NCBI RefSeq assembly: GCF_002873135.1
Contig: NZ_MCVI01000013.1
Span: 1-64,000 of the forward strand
Direction: 5' to 3'
Origin: Shewanella sp. 10N.286.48.A6
GTDB taxonomy: Bacteria > Pseudomonadota > Gammaproteobacteria > Enterobacterales > Shewanellaceae
Length of the DNA stretch: 64,000 nt
In this document: piece by piece, positions 1 to 10,113 of the stretch
Layout of the letters: each line of letters begins with the position of its first letter
Position numbering within the stretch: the stretch's first letter is position 1
Notes under the pieces: model-generated
The model's input: the letters and a program-made list of their open reading frames with translations, nothing else
Database searches by the model: none
Told to the model about the DNA's origin: nothing
Translations under genes and position numbers: made by a program

Positions 1-92
1 TTATAAATGTATTTAGCGGTGTAATAACAATAATAAAAAGTGCTATTAATGAAATAATAGGTAAATTTAAGTTATATTTAATAAAGCAGTGG

Positions 93-566
93 CTAAACGG
101 TAAATCTAATATTGGCGCGTTGATTTGATTTTATAATGTGTTTATCCCAGTTATTGGATAATTGAATAACTGATGCTGCATGATTAATGAGGTCTTGTTG
201 ATGTGATTGATCTACCAATGCTGAAAACTCTCTGGCTAGCGCGATGATGATGTAATCATCTTTCGTTAATATTTCACCATTAAGACTATTGTTGATCAAA
301 ATACTGAAACTATTGAAAAGTGTAGACATTAACTCCTGTTCACTCAGATACTTAGGTAGATTGTCTACGCGTCTAAAGTCATTAATAACCATTAGGGAAA
401 TCTTTCTGCAAATGGTTTCTAGTGAGCTCCTTGGGTATGAAGAACCGACCCATACTGAGTGTGGCTTAAGGCTTACTTCTATAGCACTACTAAGCTCTGC
501 TGCACGCCATCTTTCTTTAAAATTCATCAGTAACATAACTTTGCCTATATAAGCTGTAACACACAT
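93..566 (-). CDS. Hypothetical protein (157 aa)
   Basis: I do not recognise this gene. It encodes a mostly helical, soluble protein with no signal peptide, no membrane segment and no catalytic motif that I can see. Three in-frame ATGs (566, 536, 527) could start it. None has a strong Shine-Dalgarno sequence, so the N-terminus is uncertain; the version from 527 begins MNFKERW. It is divergent from the TorD-like gene across a 159-bp AT-rich gap, but nothing ties the two functionally. Confidence 0.55.
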   Translation of the reverse strand: MCVTAYIGKVMLLMNFKERWRAAELSSAIEVSLKPHSVWVGSSYPRSSLETICRKISLMVINDFRRVDNLPKYLSEQELMSTLFNSFSILINNSLNGEILTKDDYIIIALAREFSALVDQSHQQDLINHAASVIQLSNNWDKHIIKSNQRANIRFTV

Positions 567-725
567 CTATCTTACACAATATTTATAGACCGAATATTTA
601 CCTAAGTCACTTTTATTAAAATGTCATAATAAATGTTTAGATAAATAGGAACCTATCACAGATATTTATAATAACCTGAAATAAAATAATGTGAATTAAA
701 TAATTTAAACAAATGGAATTTAAAC

Positions 726-1358
726 ATGAACAACGATGAATACGTTAAAAATATGGCAGGAATGTTTAATTTTCTAGCTGAAGTATTTTATCAAAAACCA
801 AGTGATGAATTAAAGGAAACTATTTCAACACTAGAGTTACCCTTATTTATAACAAAAGAAAACAATATGGATAATCACTTTAGGGAAAAATTAGATACCT
901 TAAAACAATTGAGCCAAACTTTGGTGCTGGATGACATTAAACAGGATTACAATGCCTTATTTATCAGGCCAAAAGGTAAACTTGCTTATCCATGGGGCTC
1001 AGTATATTTAAGCAAAAATAATCGTTTGTTTGACCAGTCAACCCTGTTATTTATGGATTTTTGTAAAAAAAACCACTTGAACTTTAACTTACCACAACAT
1101 CAACCAATGGATCATTTTGGTTTGATGCTCGTTGCACTGGTGTATTGCTTAGAGCTTGACTTGCAAGACGGTCAACAAAGAGTGAAAGAACTATTAGAAC
1201 AACACTTGCTTAGCTGGAGTGACCGCTTTTTAAGCTTGGTGATTGAGCATAGTACAAGCTACTTTTATGGTGTTTCAGCCCAGTTATGCCAGCTATTGTT
1301 AACTGAGCTAACACTTAGCAAGGAGCTTGAGCTAAAGCCCATCACATTGTACAAGTAA
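726..1358 (+). CDS. TorD/DmsD-family molybdoenzyme chaperone
   Basis: This 210-aa all-helical protein belongs to the TorD/DmsD/NarJ chaperone family. These cytoplasmic proteins bind Tat signal peptides of molybdopterin oxidoreductases and guard cofactor insertion before export. The family signature is visible as YNALFIRPKGKLAYPWGSVY around residues 80-99, followed by PMDHFGLML near residues 127-135, the usual P-x-DH-x-x-ML helix. The start ATG follows GGAA about 8 bases upstream. It is an orphan here: no molybdoenzyme, cytochrome or Tat substrate gene lies nearby, so its client cannot be named. A hairpin follows the stop. Confidence 0.85.
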   Translation: MNNDEYVKNMAGMFNFLAEVFYQKPSDELKETISTLELPLFITKENNMDNHFREKLDTLKQLSQTLVLDDIKQDYNALFIRPKGKLAYPWGSVYLSKNNRLFDQSTLLFMDFCKKNHLNFNLPQHQPMDHFGLMLVALVYCLELDLQDGQQRVKELLEQHLLSWSDRFLSLVIEHSTSYFYGVSAQLCQLLLTELTLSKELELKPITLYK

Positions 1359-1406
1359 GCTGAACTGACATTGCTTGCATCAAAGATGCTAGCAAAGATG
1401 ATGAAA

Positions 1407-1438
1407 AAACCTGCAATAAGGTTAATTATTGCAGGTTT
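1407..1438. terminator. Hairpin terminator between convergent genes
   Basis: A perfect 13-bp inverted repeat (AAACCTGCAATAA with its complement) encloses a 6-nt loop. A run of six A on the left becomes a U tract for minus-strand transcripts, so it best serves the GH13 gene ending at 1503. It may also stop the chaperone transcript. Confidence 0.75.
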
Positions 1439-1502
1439 AAAGGCGCTTAGGCAGGTTTAAATCTTGCTAGCACGAATTAGCAGCACGAATTAGTAATACT
1501 AA

Positions 1503-3479
1503 TTACCAGTTAATAACTAACACTTGAGATTCTAGTGGTTGCAGATTAATCGCTATGCTAGCTTGTTGCTTTACCACATTCATAGGATGATTTTCGTTAG
1601 CACCAATGGTGAGCAAGTCATCTAATTGATAGCTACCATCCTTGATTTGGGCTTTGGTGATTAATGCTCGAGGTAGGTGTAAGTTGATACTCGTAGCTTG
1701 GCTGTCGCTAAAATTACTGACTACCAGCATAAACTGCTCATCGTTATAACGGCTAAAAGCAAAGGTGTTATCGTTATAGCCTTTTTGATTGGTTTTTTGG
1801 CTAACAGCACGGTTAATAGTATCAAGCTCGAAGTACTCACCTTGCAGGGCTGGCGCCGTGTGACTTAAGTTAACCAAGGTTTGATAATATTTACGCAGTG
1901 CTTTTTCAGCATCCGTTGATTGACCGCCATCAAATTTGCCGTTATTCATCCAACGTTGATGGGCCGGTACGCCAACGTAATCAAAAATACTGGTGCGGCT
2001 GGCTTGGCCAAAGCCGGCATTTTGCTCGGCTTTTTCACCGACATCTTGACCGAAATATAACAAGGTTGGTGAGCGGCTAATGGTGGTCGACACCACCATC
2101 GCAGGCAAAGCGGCTTCTGCGCTGCCAGCAAAGTCGCTGGTATTAATCCGCTGTTCATCATGATTTTCTAGGAAGTTAAGCATGTGCTGCTCAATGTCTG
2201 CGATTTTTGCTTGGTCGACAGCAATCTCAGCCGTCGATTTTTTATCATGGATAATATCTTTTAACGTATCGTATAAATCCACTTTGTCGTAAAGGTAATC
2301 CATCTTTCCTAAATGAATATAATCACGGTAAAGACTTGGGTTATACACTTCAGCAAGTAAAAAAGCATTGGGGTTTAGGTGTTTGATATTACTGTTGAGA
2401 TAACTCCAAAATTCAACTGGCACCATTTCGGCCATATCGTACCTGAAGCCATCAACGCCTTTTGCTAGCCAGAATTCGGTGATGTGTTTAAATTTAACCC
2501 AAGAATAAGGGATATCGCTCAGTGGTTGAGTCTGCCAAAATTGGTAATGCTGCGCAGAAGACATCTGGGCATATTCACTTGGCAGAGTAGGGAAGTCGTA
2601 GCTGCCATCAGGCTTAACGCCATAGTTAACCTTAACGGTTTCATACCAATCATTGGCGTCTGGCTTGGCTATACGTGAGCCATTACCGGTCCATTTAGCT
2701 GGTGTTTCAATAAACTGACCGTCAGCGAGGGGATGAGACTCACCGCCTAAGGGCTGATAGTTATCTTTGGCATCGGGAACAGAGAAACTCTCACCGACAA
2801 TATAATAGAAGTTATTGTTTTTATCGTATTCAACAGCGGTATTGTCTTGCTCACCAAAGTTGCGATTAGCTGGAAGCGGCGCATTTTGTGGGGCAGATTG
2901 ATATTGGCGAGCCACATGGTTAGGCACGATATCGATAATCACCTGCATGCCGTTTTGATGAGTACGTGATATAAGCGCTTCAAATTCAGCTAATCTGTTA
3001 GCCGGGTCATTAGCTAAGTCAGGGTTAACGTTATAGTAATCTTTTACCGCATAAGGTGAGCCGGCGCGGCCCTTTACCACATCTGGGTCGTCATTACTGA
3101 TCCCAATGTCAGTGTAATTATTGATCAGTGCGTGATGGGGTACGCCGGTATACCAGACATGGGTTGTCCCTAATGACTTAATGTCTTGCAGGGCTATATC
3201 GGTAAAGTCACTAAACTTGCCGACACCGTTGTCTTGTATAGTGCCCCAAGGCTTATTGGTAGTGTTGGTATTACCATAAAGACGGGTAAAAACCTGATAA
3301 ACCACCGGCTTACCGGTTAAAGGTTGTGCAGCAGCACTTAGCTGCTCAGTACCGCTCTGTTTAACCGTCTCATTAATACTGGCTTTATCTGTGGCGCAAC
3401 CAGCAATAACCATACTGACTCCCGTTAATACCAGGCCCAATTTTATCGGTAAACTTACGCTGAATTTTTGTAAATACAT
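1503..3479 (-). CDS. GH13 alpha-amylase-family lipoprotein
   Basis: This 658-aa glycoside hydrolase of the alpha-amylase clan should cleave alpha-1,4-glucans outside the cytoplasm. The N-terminus is a lipoprotein signal with lipobox IAGC (Cys28), so it is probably anchored to the outer or inner membrane. All four GH13 regions are readable: DIVPNH (183-188), GFRYD with nucleophile Asp348, AEVYN with acid/base Glu377, and ENHD with Asp441. A C-terminal beta domain ends the protein. It is the last gene of the minus-strand maltodextrin cluster, separated from the upstream cyclomaltodextrinase gene by 76 bp. Exact product specificity cannot be read from the sequence. Confidence 0.9.
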   Translation of the reverse strand: MYLQKFSVSLPIKLGLVLTGVSMVIAGCATDKASINETVKQSGTEQLSAAAQPLTGKPVVYQVFTRLYGNTNTTNKPWGTIQDNGVGKFSDFTDIALQDIKSLGTTHVWYTGVPHHALINNYTDIGISNDDPDVVKGRAGSPYAVKDYYNVNPDLANDPANRLAEFEALISRTHQNGMQVIIDIVPNHVARQYQSAPQNAPLPANRNFGEQDNTAVEYDKNNNFYYIVGESFSVPDAKDNYQPLGGESHPLADGQFIETPAKWTGNGSRIAKPDANDWYETVKVNYGVKPDGSYDFPTLPSEYAQMSSAQHYQFWQTQPLSDIPYSWVKFKHITEFWLAKGVDGFRYDMAEMVPVEFWSYLNSNIKHLNPNAFLLAEVYNPSLYRDYIHLGKMDYLYDKVDLYDTLKDIIHDKKSTAEIAVDQAKIADIEQHMLNFLENHDEQRINTSDFAGSAEAALPAMVVSTTISRSPTLLYFGQDVGEKAEQNAGFGQASRTSIFDYVGVPAHQRWMNNGKFDGGQSTDAEKALRKYYQTLVNLSHTAPALQGEYFELDTINRAVSQKTNQKGYNDNTFAFSRYNDEQFMLVVSNFSDSQATSINLHLPRALITKAQIKDGSYQLDDLLTIGANENHPMNVVKQQASIAINLQPLESQVLVINW

Positions 3480-3555
3480 ATGCTTCTCGTGGCAGATTTA
3501 TATTATTTAACTAAAGGAGATTAACAAGCTTTAGTTATGATCTAGAGTTTAACCG

Positions 3556-5454
3556 TTATTTGATTAACTTAAGAATAATGACACCTTTTTCTTTTAATGT
3601 GAGCGGCTTAGTTAATGAATACGTTTGTTGTGTGATGATATCTTTAGCCACAGTATGTTGTTTAATCACTGGTGCGAAACGGCTTAAATCAAGCTGGTAT
3701 TCTTGCTGATTTTTATTGTAAATAATCAATAAACTCTCTTTGTTGCCTGCTTGATTATATTCACGGGCTTGCAGGTAAACACCCTCTTTAGGAGCAAAGT
3801 GTTTAAGGCTGCCTTGTTGTATCGCTAATGAGTTTTTACGATAGTTTAAAAGCGCGCGATTAAAGGCAAGCGCATCTTGTTGTTGGGCGGACAAAGACGA
3901 TGGCTTGAATACACTGAGTTTATCTTCAGCAAATCCGCCGGGTAAGTCACTGCGAACTAAACCGTCATTACGATCTTTTGTCGGACTTTGCATCAAAACT
4001 TCGGTACCGTAGAAAATTTGCGGAATGCGGTTACTGGTTAACACATAGGCCATGGCCATTTTATACAGGGCTAGGTCATTGTTCATCAGACTGTATAAAC
4101 GGTTAGTGTCATGGTTGCCTTCAAATAACACTAAATCAGTAGGCTTGGCATAAACCACATCATTGGCGAGCGTTTCATATAGATTAATAAGTCCGCTACC
4201 CCAACTTTCTTCATCAGTTAAGCTTTTAATGAGCTCCTCATAAAGTGGAAAGTCCATCATGCTCGGGGTATGTGAGACATAGCCATCAGCATTGTGTTTA
4301 CCCGCCTGCCAGTAGCTTACTGTAATGGGGTTATCGCTCCATTCCTCACCAACAATATTAAAGTTGGGATACTCATCCATAATGGCTTTTGACCAAGTGG
4401 TTAAAAAGCTTTTATCTGCATAAGAGTAGGTGTCTTCGCGAATACCACTGAGGCCGGCATATTCAATCCACCAAATACTGTTTTGAATTAAGTATTTTGC
4501 CATAAACTGATCACCTTGATTCATGTCAGGCATGGTGTCAGTAAACCAGCCATTTTCGAATTCTGCAGTATCAGATGGCATAGCGTATGGATCTTGAACT
4601 GTGGTTCTGCGATGGCTGGTATACATGATGTCTTGAGGGTTTTGTTGCCATTTTTGTTGGCCATTTATCCAAGTTGAAGTTGGAAAATCAGCCATCCAGC
4701 GATGCCCCGAACCCATATGGTTAACAATCACATCTTTAATAATACCAATACCAAACTGCTTCGCTTCTTCTACTAAGGATTTGTATTCTTCGTTGCTACC
4801 AAAACGTGGGTCAATTTTATAAAAATTAGTGGTGGAGTAACCATGGTATGAATACTGGGCTTGGTTATTTTCAAGCAGCGGGTTTATCCATAACTGTGTG
4901 ATACCTAGATCTTTGAAGTAGGGTAGTGACTGACGAATACCGAGAATATCACCACCATGTCGGCCATCTTTATCGTCACGATTGGCTGTTTCTAACATGT
5001 CTGGGTGATTATCGTTGTCAGGATTACCATTTACAAAACGATCAGGAGTGATGAGGTAAATAACATCTTTGTTAGAAAACCCTTCACGCTGGCGTGAATC
5101 TGCCGTCCGGGCCTGAATAGGGTATTCAAGGGTTTGAACTAGCTGATTGTTATCAAACAAACCTATTTTAATGGTTTGCGGCTTTGCATCCTTTAAGTCT
5201 AAATCGATAAAAAGATGATTGTTACTTGCTGACTGATGAACCGCTTTAAGTGCCACATTGGCAGATTCAACAAGTTTGACCTCATAGGCGCTAATACCTT
5301 CGCCATAGACTAATAACTGCAATTGACTGTTTTGCATATCAGCCCACCAAGATTGTGGTTCAACGGTGACATTATTGATTTCAGCAGTAGCAGCAGCGCT
5401 AGTCATTAATACATTAACCATCAAGGCTAGCGGAGCAAGTTTTCTAATAGTCAT
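3556..5454 (-). CDS. Secreted GH13 cyclomaltodextrinase/neopullulanase-type enzyme
   Basis: This 632-aa GH13 enzyme begins with a Sec signal peptide ending near ATAEI, then an immunoglobulin-like N-terminal domain (VEPQSWWADM, residues 31-40) typical of periplasmic cyclomaltodextrinases. The catalytic barrel shows DVIVNH (241-246), GIRED with nucleophile Asp341, VGEEW with Glu370 and GNHD with Asp449. I placed the start at ATG 5454 because AAAGGT precedes it and a signal peptide follows directly; an upstream in-frame ATG at 5574 would lie inside the halogenase gene. It is expected to debranch or linearise maltodextrins in the periplasm. It lies 19 bp behind the halogenase gene, so the two are probably cotranscribed. 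Confidence 0.88.
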   Translation of the reverse strand: MTIRKLAPLALMVNVLMTSAAATAEINNVTVEPQSWWADMQNSQLQLLVYGEGISAYEVKLVESANVALKAVHQSASNNHLFIDLDLKDAKPQTIKIGLFDNNQLVQTLEYPIQARTADSRQREGFSNKDVIYLITPDRFVNGNPDNDNHPDMLETANRDDKDGRHGGDILGIRQSLPYFKDLGITQLWINPLLENNQAQYSYHGYSTTNFYKIDPRFGSNEEYKSLVEEAKQFGIGIIKDVIVNHMGSGHRWMADFPTSTWINGQQKWQQNPQDIMYTSHRRTTVQDPYAMPSDTAEFENGWFTDTMPDMNQGDQFMAKYLIQNSIWWIEYAGLSGIREDTYSYADKSFLTTWSKAIMDEYPNFNIVGEEWSDNPITVSYWQAGKHNADGYVSHTPSMMDFPLYEELIKSLTDEESWGSGLINLYETLANDVVYAKPTDLVLFEGNHDTNRLYSLMNNDLALYKMAMAYVLTSNRIPQIFYGTEVLMQSPTKDRNDGLVRSDLPGGFAEDKLSVFKPSSLSAQQQDALAFNRALLNYRKNSLAIQQGSLKHFAPKEGVYLQAREYNQAGNKESLLIIYNKNQQEYQLDLSRFAPVIKQHTVAKDIITQQTYSLTKPLTLKEKGVIILKLIK

Positions 5455-5473
5455 AAGTTTACCTTTGATGAAA

Positions 5474-6961
5474 TTACAATTTATCAATAAATTGTTGATG
5501 AGACGGCATAGCAGCAACAGCCCTATTGATGATTTGCTTAATATTGCCCAGATAATCATGTAAGTCAGCATCACTTACACTATTAGCTAACGGGTTATAG
5601 TCATTAGGCATAATGCCTTGGCCGAGCATTACCTGTATCCAAGCAGCTTCTGTAAACAATTCATCTTGGTAGCGACTGACAGTGCCAGTGGCTTTAAATA
5701 GTTCAATTTTTTGTTTAAGGCTGTCAGGTATCGCCATATCACGGCATTGCTGCCATAAATCATGGTGTGAGTCTTTTTGATTCAGGTGATAGTGCAAAAT
5801 AATGAAGTCACGAATTTGTTCAAACTCAAGTTTTGATTGGCGGTTAAACTCATCAACATTAGCTTGCTGAACGCCATTGTGGGGGAACAGTTTAGACAGA
5901 CGTATGATGGCTGATTGAACTAAATGTAAGCTGGTGGACTCAAGTGGCTCTAAAAAGCCGCTTGATAAACCAATGGCAACACAGTTTTTATGCCACTGTT
6001 TTTCACGGCGACCGGTTTTAAAGTTGATTTTTTTAGGTTCAGCCAGCGGTTTTCCATCGAGGTTTTCAAGCAATAACGCTTTGGCTTGCTCATCAGATAA
6101 ATATTGACTGCAATAAACTAAGCCATTACCAGTGCGGTGTTGCAGCGGAATTCGCCATTGCCAACCCGCATCATGGGCAATAGATCGAGTATAAGGGGTT
6201 AATTCCTCGGCACGCTCACAAGGAACGGCATAAGCACTGTCACAGGGCAGCCAATGCTGCCAGTTTTCAAAACCAACATCTAATTGCTTTTCAATTAGTA
6301 ATGCTACAAAGCCTGAACAGTCGATAAAAAAGTCAGCGCTAATTGTTTGACCGTCTTTTAATGACACGGATTCAATGCTGCCGTCATTGGCAAGGGTTGT
6401 GGAGGTGATTAAGCCTTCGATTCGCTTAACTGACAGATTCTCACTGTATTGCCTGAGTAATTTGGCATAAAGGCTGGCATCAAAATGATAAGCGTGGGTG
6501 ATACCTGCTAAGGGCGAACCTTGTACCTGGTCCATTATGGAGAATTTATTATTTTTAGCTGCTTGGTAATTTAATGAGTAATCCCAGAATTGATTGACAT
6601 CGGTTGGGTTAGATTTTTTCCAATAATGATGAAACTGAGTAAAGCCAATATCTTTACCGATATTGCCAAAAGCATGCATGTAGCTTTGTTGCTGGTTGCC
6701 CCAATTTTCAAACTCAATACCCAACTTGAAAGTGGCTTGGGTTTGTTTAATAAAATCTGCTTCTTTAATCCCTAGTACATTATTGAATATTTGTAGTGGA
6801 GGAATAGTGGCTTCGCCGACACCAATGGTGCCGATATCTTCTGACTCGATTAAGGTGATATTGAGCTGATGTTTAAACAACTTCACTAACATGGCGGCGG
6901 TCATCCAGCCTGAAGTGCCTCCGCCTACAATTACAATGTCTTTTATTTTGTTGTTATTCAT
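5474..6961 (-). CDS. Flavin-dependent tryptophan-halogenase family protein
   Basis: This 495-aa protein has the full signature set of FADH2-dependent halogenases. A dinucleotide-binding GGGTSGW lies at residues 13-19, the catalytic lysine equivalent at Lys79 (TFKLG), the WxWxIP motif at 267-272 that blocks monooxygenase activity, and FLEPLESTS at 336-344 with the likely catalytic glutamate. It sits between the TonB receptor and GH13 genes of a maltodextrin locus, an association seen repeatedly in marine and aquatic proteobacteria but not explained. Its substrate is therefore unlikely to be inferable from location. No flavin reductase gene lies nearby. Confidence 0.9.
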   Translation of the reverse strand: MNNNKIKDIVIVGGGTSGWMTAAMLVKLFKHQLNITLIESEDIGTIGVGEATIPPLQIFNNVLGIKEADFIKQTQATFKLGIEFENWGNQQQSYMHAFGNIGKDIGFTQFHHYWKKSNPTDVNQFWDYSLNYQAAKNNKFSIMDQVQGSPLAGITHAYHFDASLYAKLLRQYSENLSVKRIEGLITSTTLANDGSIESVSLKDGQTISADFFIDCSGFVALLIEKQLDVGFENWQHWLPCDSAYAVPCERAEELTPYTRSIAHDAGWQWRIPLQHRTGNGLVYCSQYLSDEQAKALLLENLDGKPLAEPKKINFKTGRREKQWHKNCVAIGLSSGFLEPLESTSLHLVQSAIIRLSKLFPHNGVQQANVDEFNRQSKLEFEQIRDFIILHYHLNQKDSHHDLWQQCRDMAIPDSLKQKIELFKATGTVSRYQDELFTEAAWIQVMLGQGIMPNDYNPLANSVSDADLHDYLGNIKQIINRAVAAMPSHQQFIDKL

Positions 6962-6998
6962 AGTAATCGCCTTATTAAATAATGGTTTGATATAAAGT

Positions 6999-7030
6999 AA
7001 AAAAGCCCCTGTAACAGGTTACAGAGGCTT
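6999..7030 (-). terminator. Terminator or attenuator after the TonB receptor
   Basis: An inverted repeat (AAGCC-CTGTAAC type, one mismatch) is followed on the minus strand by a run of six U. It lies between the receptor stop and the halogenase start. It may therefore partially terminate transcription, giving more receptor than downstream enzyme. Confidence 0.7.
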
Positions 7031-7046
7031 ATTGGTCATATATAGA

Positions 7047-9767
7047 TTAGAACTTGTAGTTCGCGCCTAACATGTAGTTACGACCATAGTTTTGGTAATC
7101 TCGGACGAAACGAGCATCATCACCCGTGTATGAAGTAAATGGCTCATTGGTTAAGTTATTAACCTGTAACAAAACAGATAAACCATATAAGGCATCAATC
7201 CCACTTTCAGAGAAATCATAACCAATTTGTGCATCAACCACGGTTTCTGCTTTAACATTAACGTTAACACGGCTTAAGCTGATTGCAGTAACTTCACCTA
7301 AGAACTCGCTACGGTAGCGTGAACTAACGCGAGCTTCAAAGCCTGAGTTTTCATAGTAAACCGTCGCATTGAAGGTTTTCTCTGAAAGACCAGGTAAAGT
7401 TGTTGGCTCGCTATCAGAGGTTTCTTTAACTTCACTGTCGTTGTATGAACCACTTAATACCGTACCAAAACCTTCTAGCCCATCAGCCCACATACCAAAG
7501 TCCATTGAGAATGACGCTTCAATACCTTGAACATAACCACCTTCACCATTCTGTGGTTGAGTGACAACACCAATTGGGTTACCTGGCTGTTCAGGGAAAA
7601 TGGATCCAAAGTCAAACAGCGACGTTTGGTCATAAACGAAGTTTTCTAAGTCTTTATAGAAAACGGCGATGGCAAAATAACCTTGATCGCTAAAGTAGTT
7701 CTCATAGCTGATATCATATTGACGCGCTAACCATGGGCGCAGACTTGTATTACCAGCGCCGCCAGTCCAGTTAACACCATCACTAGGATTAGCATCGTAG
7801 CTGAAGTTAACGTTTGCGTTCATTTTATCCATGCGAGCACGGGTCAATGTACGTGCTGCCGCAAAACGTAGCATTTGTCCATCGGCGACCGCTAAACCTA
7901 AGTTAAGGCTTGGTAGCCATTCAGTGTAACTATCACTCGCTGTACGTGGTGTTTTAATCACTTCGCCACCATCAACAGTTGCCACAGTGCCGTCGGAACT
8001 TTGATCTGTCATTACTGCTTGGACACCAAAATTACCGGTCAATGGTAAATCAAAGAGATCAGTATCTAGGTTTGCTTTAATAAACGCTGTGGTGACTTCC
8101 TCATTGATTAACCATGAGTTAGTTGCGCGGCTTAAGTCAACCGTATCCGCATTCGTTTCGGTGTAATTACCGTCGTTATAAAATGCTAAAGAGTCATAAC
8201 TCAGCATGTCGCCCATACCGAAAAACTCCAAAGAAGTAGGGCTTAACAGGTATTTTTCAGGCACGGTCTGCATGTCTGGGTAATCTTTAAGGGTTAAATA
8301 GTAACCTGAATCAAGTTTACTTTTTTCACGCTCTGAGTAATTAACACCAAATTCAACACTGCGTACAGCGCCATCATCAAAAATGTACTCAGCGGTCAAT
8401 TTAGCTGAGGCTAATTCATCTTCGATTTCAGGTTTGTTAATAAAGCCGTCTTGGCTGTCTGGTCCGAGTGGGTCTCCCCAGCTAAATGGACCACCTAATT
8501 TCATTAGGTTAGGATCTGAATAATCAAGGTCATGGCTAAATTTGTATCCGCCTTTACCATCGTACTCAAAACCGAGTTGATCTACTGCACCATTACCGTT
8601 ACCACGGCCAGTACCGCTATAGCTTTCCATACCAATATCAGTACGCTCAGATTTTGAATAAGCAATATCTGCAGTAACAAGCCAGTTGTCATTGATTGCG
8701 AATTTGTTGTTCCAACCCACTGACAAGGATTCAGCATCACGTTTGTTAACGTCGTTACGTAGTACTACAGCTGCGTCATTAATAACGCCTTTGGTCACTA
8801 ATCCATCTTCATTTTCAGTTGCTGTTACCCCGGTATTACCCCAGCCAGCACCCCATTGACCAGGAATTTCAATACCACGTAAGCGTTGGTCATCAGTAAA
8901 TTTGGTATAAAAAAGATCTAATTTTGAAATATAAAAATCATTTGGAGCGTATTCGATTACACCTAAAAATCCATCGCGCTCTAATTCAGATGAACGAACA
9001 AAAGGTTTTGCGCCACCAAGTACGAATGGATTTGACTCATCGTAATCGAGGTTAGGGTAGCCCCAAGCTTGCCAACGTTCTTCTTGGTTAGGTGATTGCA
9101 TACGTGCATAACCAAAGGCAATACCAACAGTATCATCAACGAATTGGTCAATGTATGAAATACTGCCACGGTAACCGGTATCAGAAGAGCCACTGTTTAA
9201 AGAACCAAGGTCATTTAATTCACCACGTATACCAACTGCGAAAGTTTGCTCGCCATGGGTGAGTGGGCTTATGGTTTGCATATCTACCGTGCCACCAATA
9301 GCTTGTGCCATAACTGAGGCATCTGGTGTTTTGTATACCACAACACGATTTAATAATTCAGAAGGGTATTGGTCAAATTCAACACCACGATTATCGTTAA
9401 CAGATGTTTGTTCACGACCGTTAAGGGTAGCGGTAGTAAAATCTGGCCCCATGCCACGGATTGAGATGACGTTTGCGCGGCCATCAAGGCGCTGAGCTGA
9501 AACACCTGGTAGACGTGCAAGTGATTCTGCGATACTGACATCAGGTAATTTACCGATATCTTCTGCAGAAATAGCTTCAACGATTGAAGATGAAGACATT
9601 TTTAATGATTGTGATTCTTTTAAACTACGACGAATACCAGTGACTTTTAATACTTCAATTGATTCATCAGCAGTTGCAACATCTTCTGCTTCAGCAGCGT
9701 AACCGTACATACTTGTACTGGCAGCTACCATTGCTAACGTTAGTAAGCTTGGTTTAAATAGCGACAT
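7047..9767 (-). CDS. TonB-dependent receptor, probable maltodextrin importer
   Basis: This 906-aa outer-membrane receptor carries a Sec signal peptide (ending around YGYAAEA) and a TonB-box region near residues 36-45 (IEVLKVTGIR). A plug domain with LPGVSAQRLDGR and RGMGPDFTTATLNGR follows, then a 22-strand beta barrel ending in an aromatic residue (NYKF). It has no SusD-like partner, as usual in proteobacteria. The start is preceded by an excellent GGGGAAAG ribosome site. Its place at the head of the minus-strand GH13 cluster, opposite an alpha-glucosidase and with a LacI-type palindrome upstream, points to active uptake of maltodextrins. The substrate is inferred from context. Confidence 0.9.
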   Translation of the reverse strand: MSLFKPSLLTLAMVAASTSMYGYAAEAEDVATADESIEVLKVTGIRRSLKESQSLKMSSSSIVEAISAEDIGKLPDVSIAESLARLPGVSAQRLDGRANVISIRGMGPDFTTATLNGREQTSVNDNRGVEFDQYPSELLNRVVVYKTPDASVMAQAIGGTVDMQTISPLTHGEQTFAVGIRGELNDLGSLNSGSSDTGYRGSISYIDQFVDDTVGIAFGYARMQSPNQEERWQAWGYPNLDYDESNPFVLGGAKPFVRSSELERDGFLGVIEYAPNDFYISKLDLFYTKFTDDQRLRGIEIPGQWGAGWGNTGVTATENEDGLVTKGVINDAAVVLRNDVNKRDAESLSVGWNNKFAINDNWLVTADIAYSKSERTDIGMESYSGTGRGNGNGAVDQLGFEYDGKGGYKFSHDLDYSDPNLMKLGGPFSWGDPLGPDSQDGFINKPEIEDELASAKLTAEYIFDDGAVRSVEFGVNYSEREKSKLDSGYYLTLKDYPDMQTVPEKYLLSPTSLEFFGMGDMLSYDSLAFYNDGNYTETNADTVDLSRATNSWLINEEVTTAFIKANLDTDLFDLPLTGNFGVQAVMTDQSSDGTVATVDGGEVIKTPRTASDSYTEWLPSLNLGLAVADGQMLRFAAARTLTRARMDKMNANVNFSYDANPSDGVNWTGGAGNTSLRPWLARQYDISYENYFSDQGYFAIAVFYKDLENFVYDQTSLFDFGSIFPEQPGNPIGVVTQPQNGEGGYVQGIEASFSMDFGMWADGLEGFGTVLSGSYNDSEVKETSDSEPTTLPGLSEKTFNATVYYENSGFEARVSSRYRSEFLGEVTAISLSRVNVNVKAETVVDAQIGYDFSESGIDALYGLSVLLQVNNLTNEPFTSYTGDDARFVRDYQNYGRNYMLGANYKF

Positions 9768-9964
9768 CCATCTTTCCCCTTCTGAATGGCCAGCAGCCCT
9801 TTTTATAAGGTCGAGCTGCTAGATTTCTATTATTTATAATTACAGTCTTTATAGTATTTTTACTTCAGCTTGCTTAAATGACTGCATAAGCGCTGAGGTT
9901 TATTTCCACTTTGTTGCGGAACAGTAAAGATACTACTCCTAGCATTCTTTCATCGACAACGTTA

Positions 9965-9978
9965 TGCATACGTATTCA
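9965..9978. promoter_or_regulatory. Near-palindromic LacI-type operator, site 1
   Basis: TGCATACGTATTCA, one base off a perfect palindrome, lies 198 bp upstream of the TonB receptor start in the 501-bp divergent region. It shares the core GCATACGTAT with the site at 10114. The CG-centred palindrome is the form bound by LacI-family maltose regulators. No regulator gene is in the window. Confidence 0.6.
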
Positions 9979-10113
9979 AAGCTTTTGCAGACTAAAAATG
10001 GTCACTTCATTACTTTTTTTTAACATTCAAAAGATAGTTTGAGCATTGGTTAAGTTGTTGAATATTAGCATTTAAGTGCTTTGTTTGTATTTTTAAAATT
10101 TGTATTAATTCTT

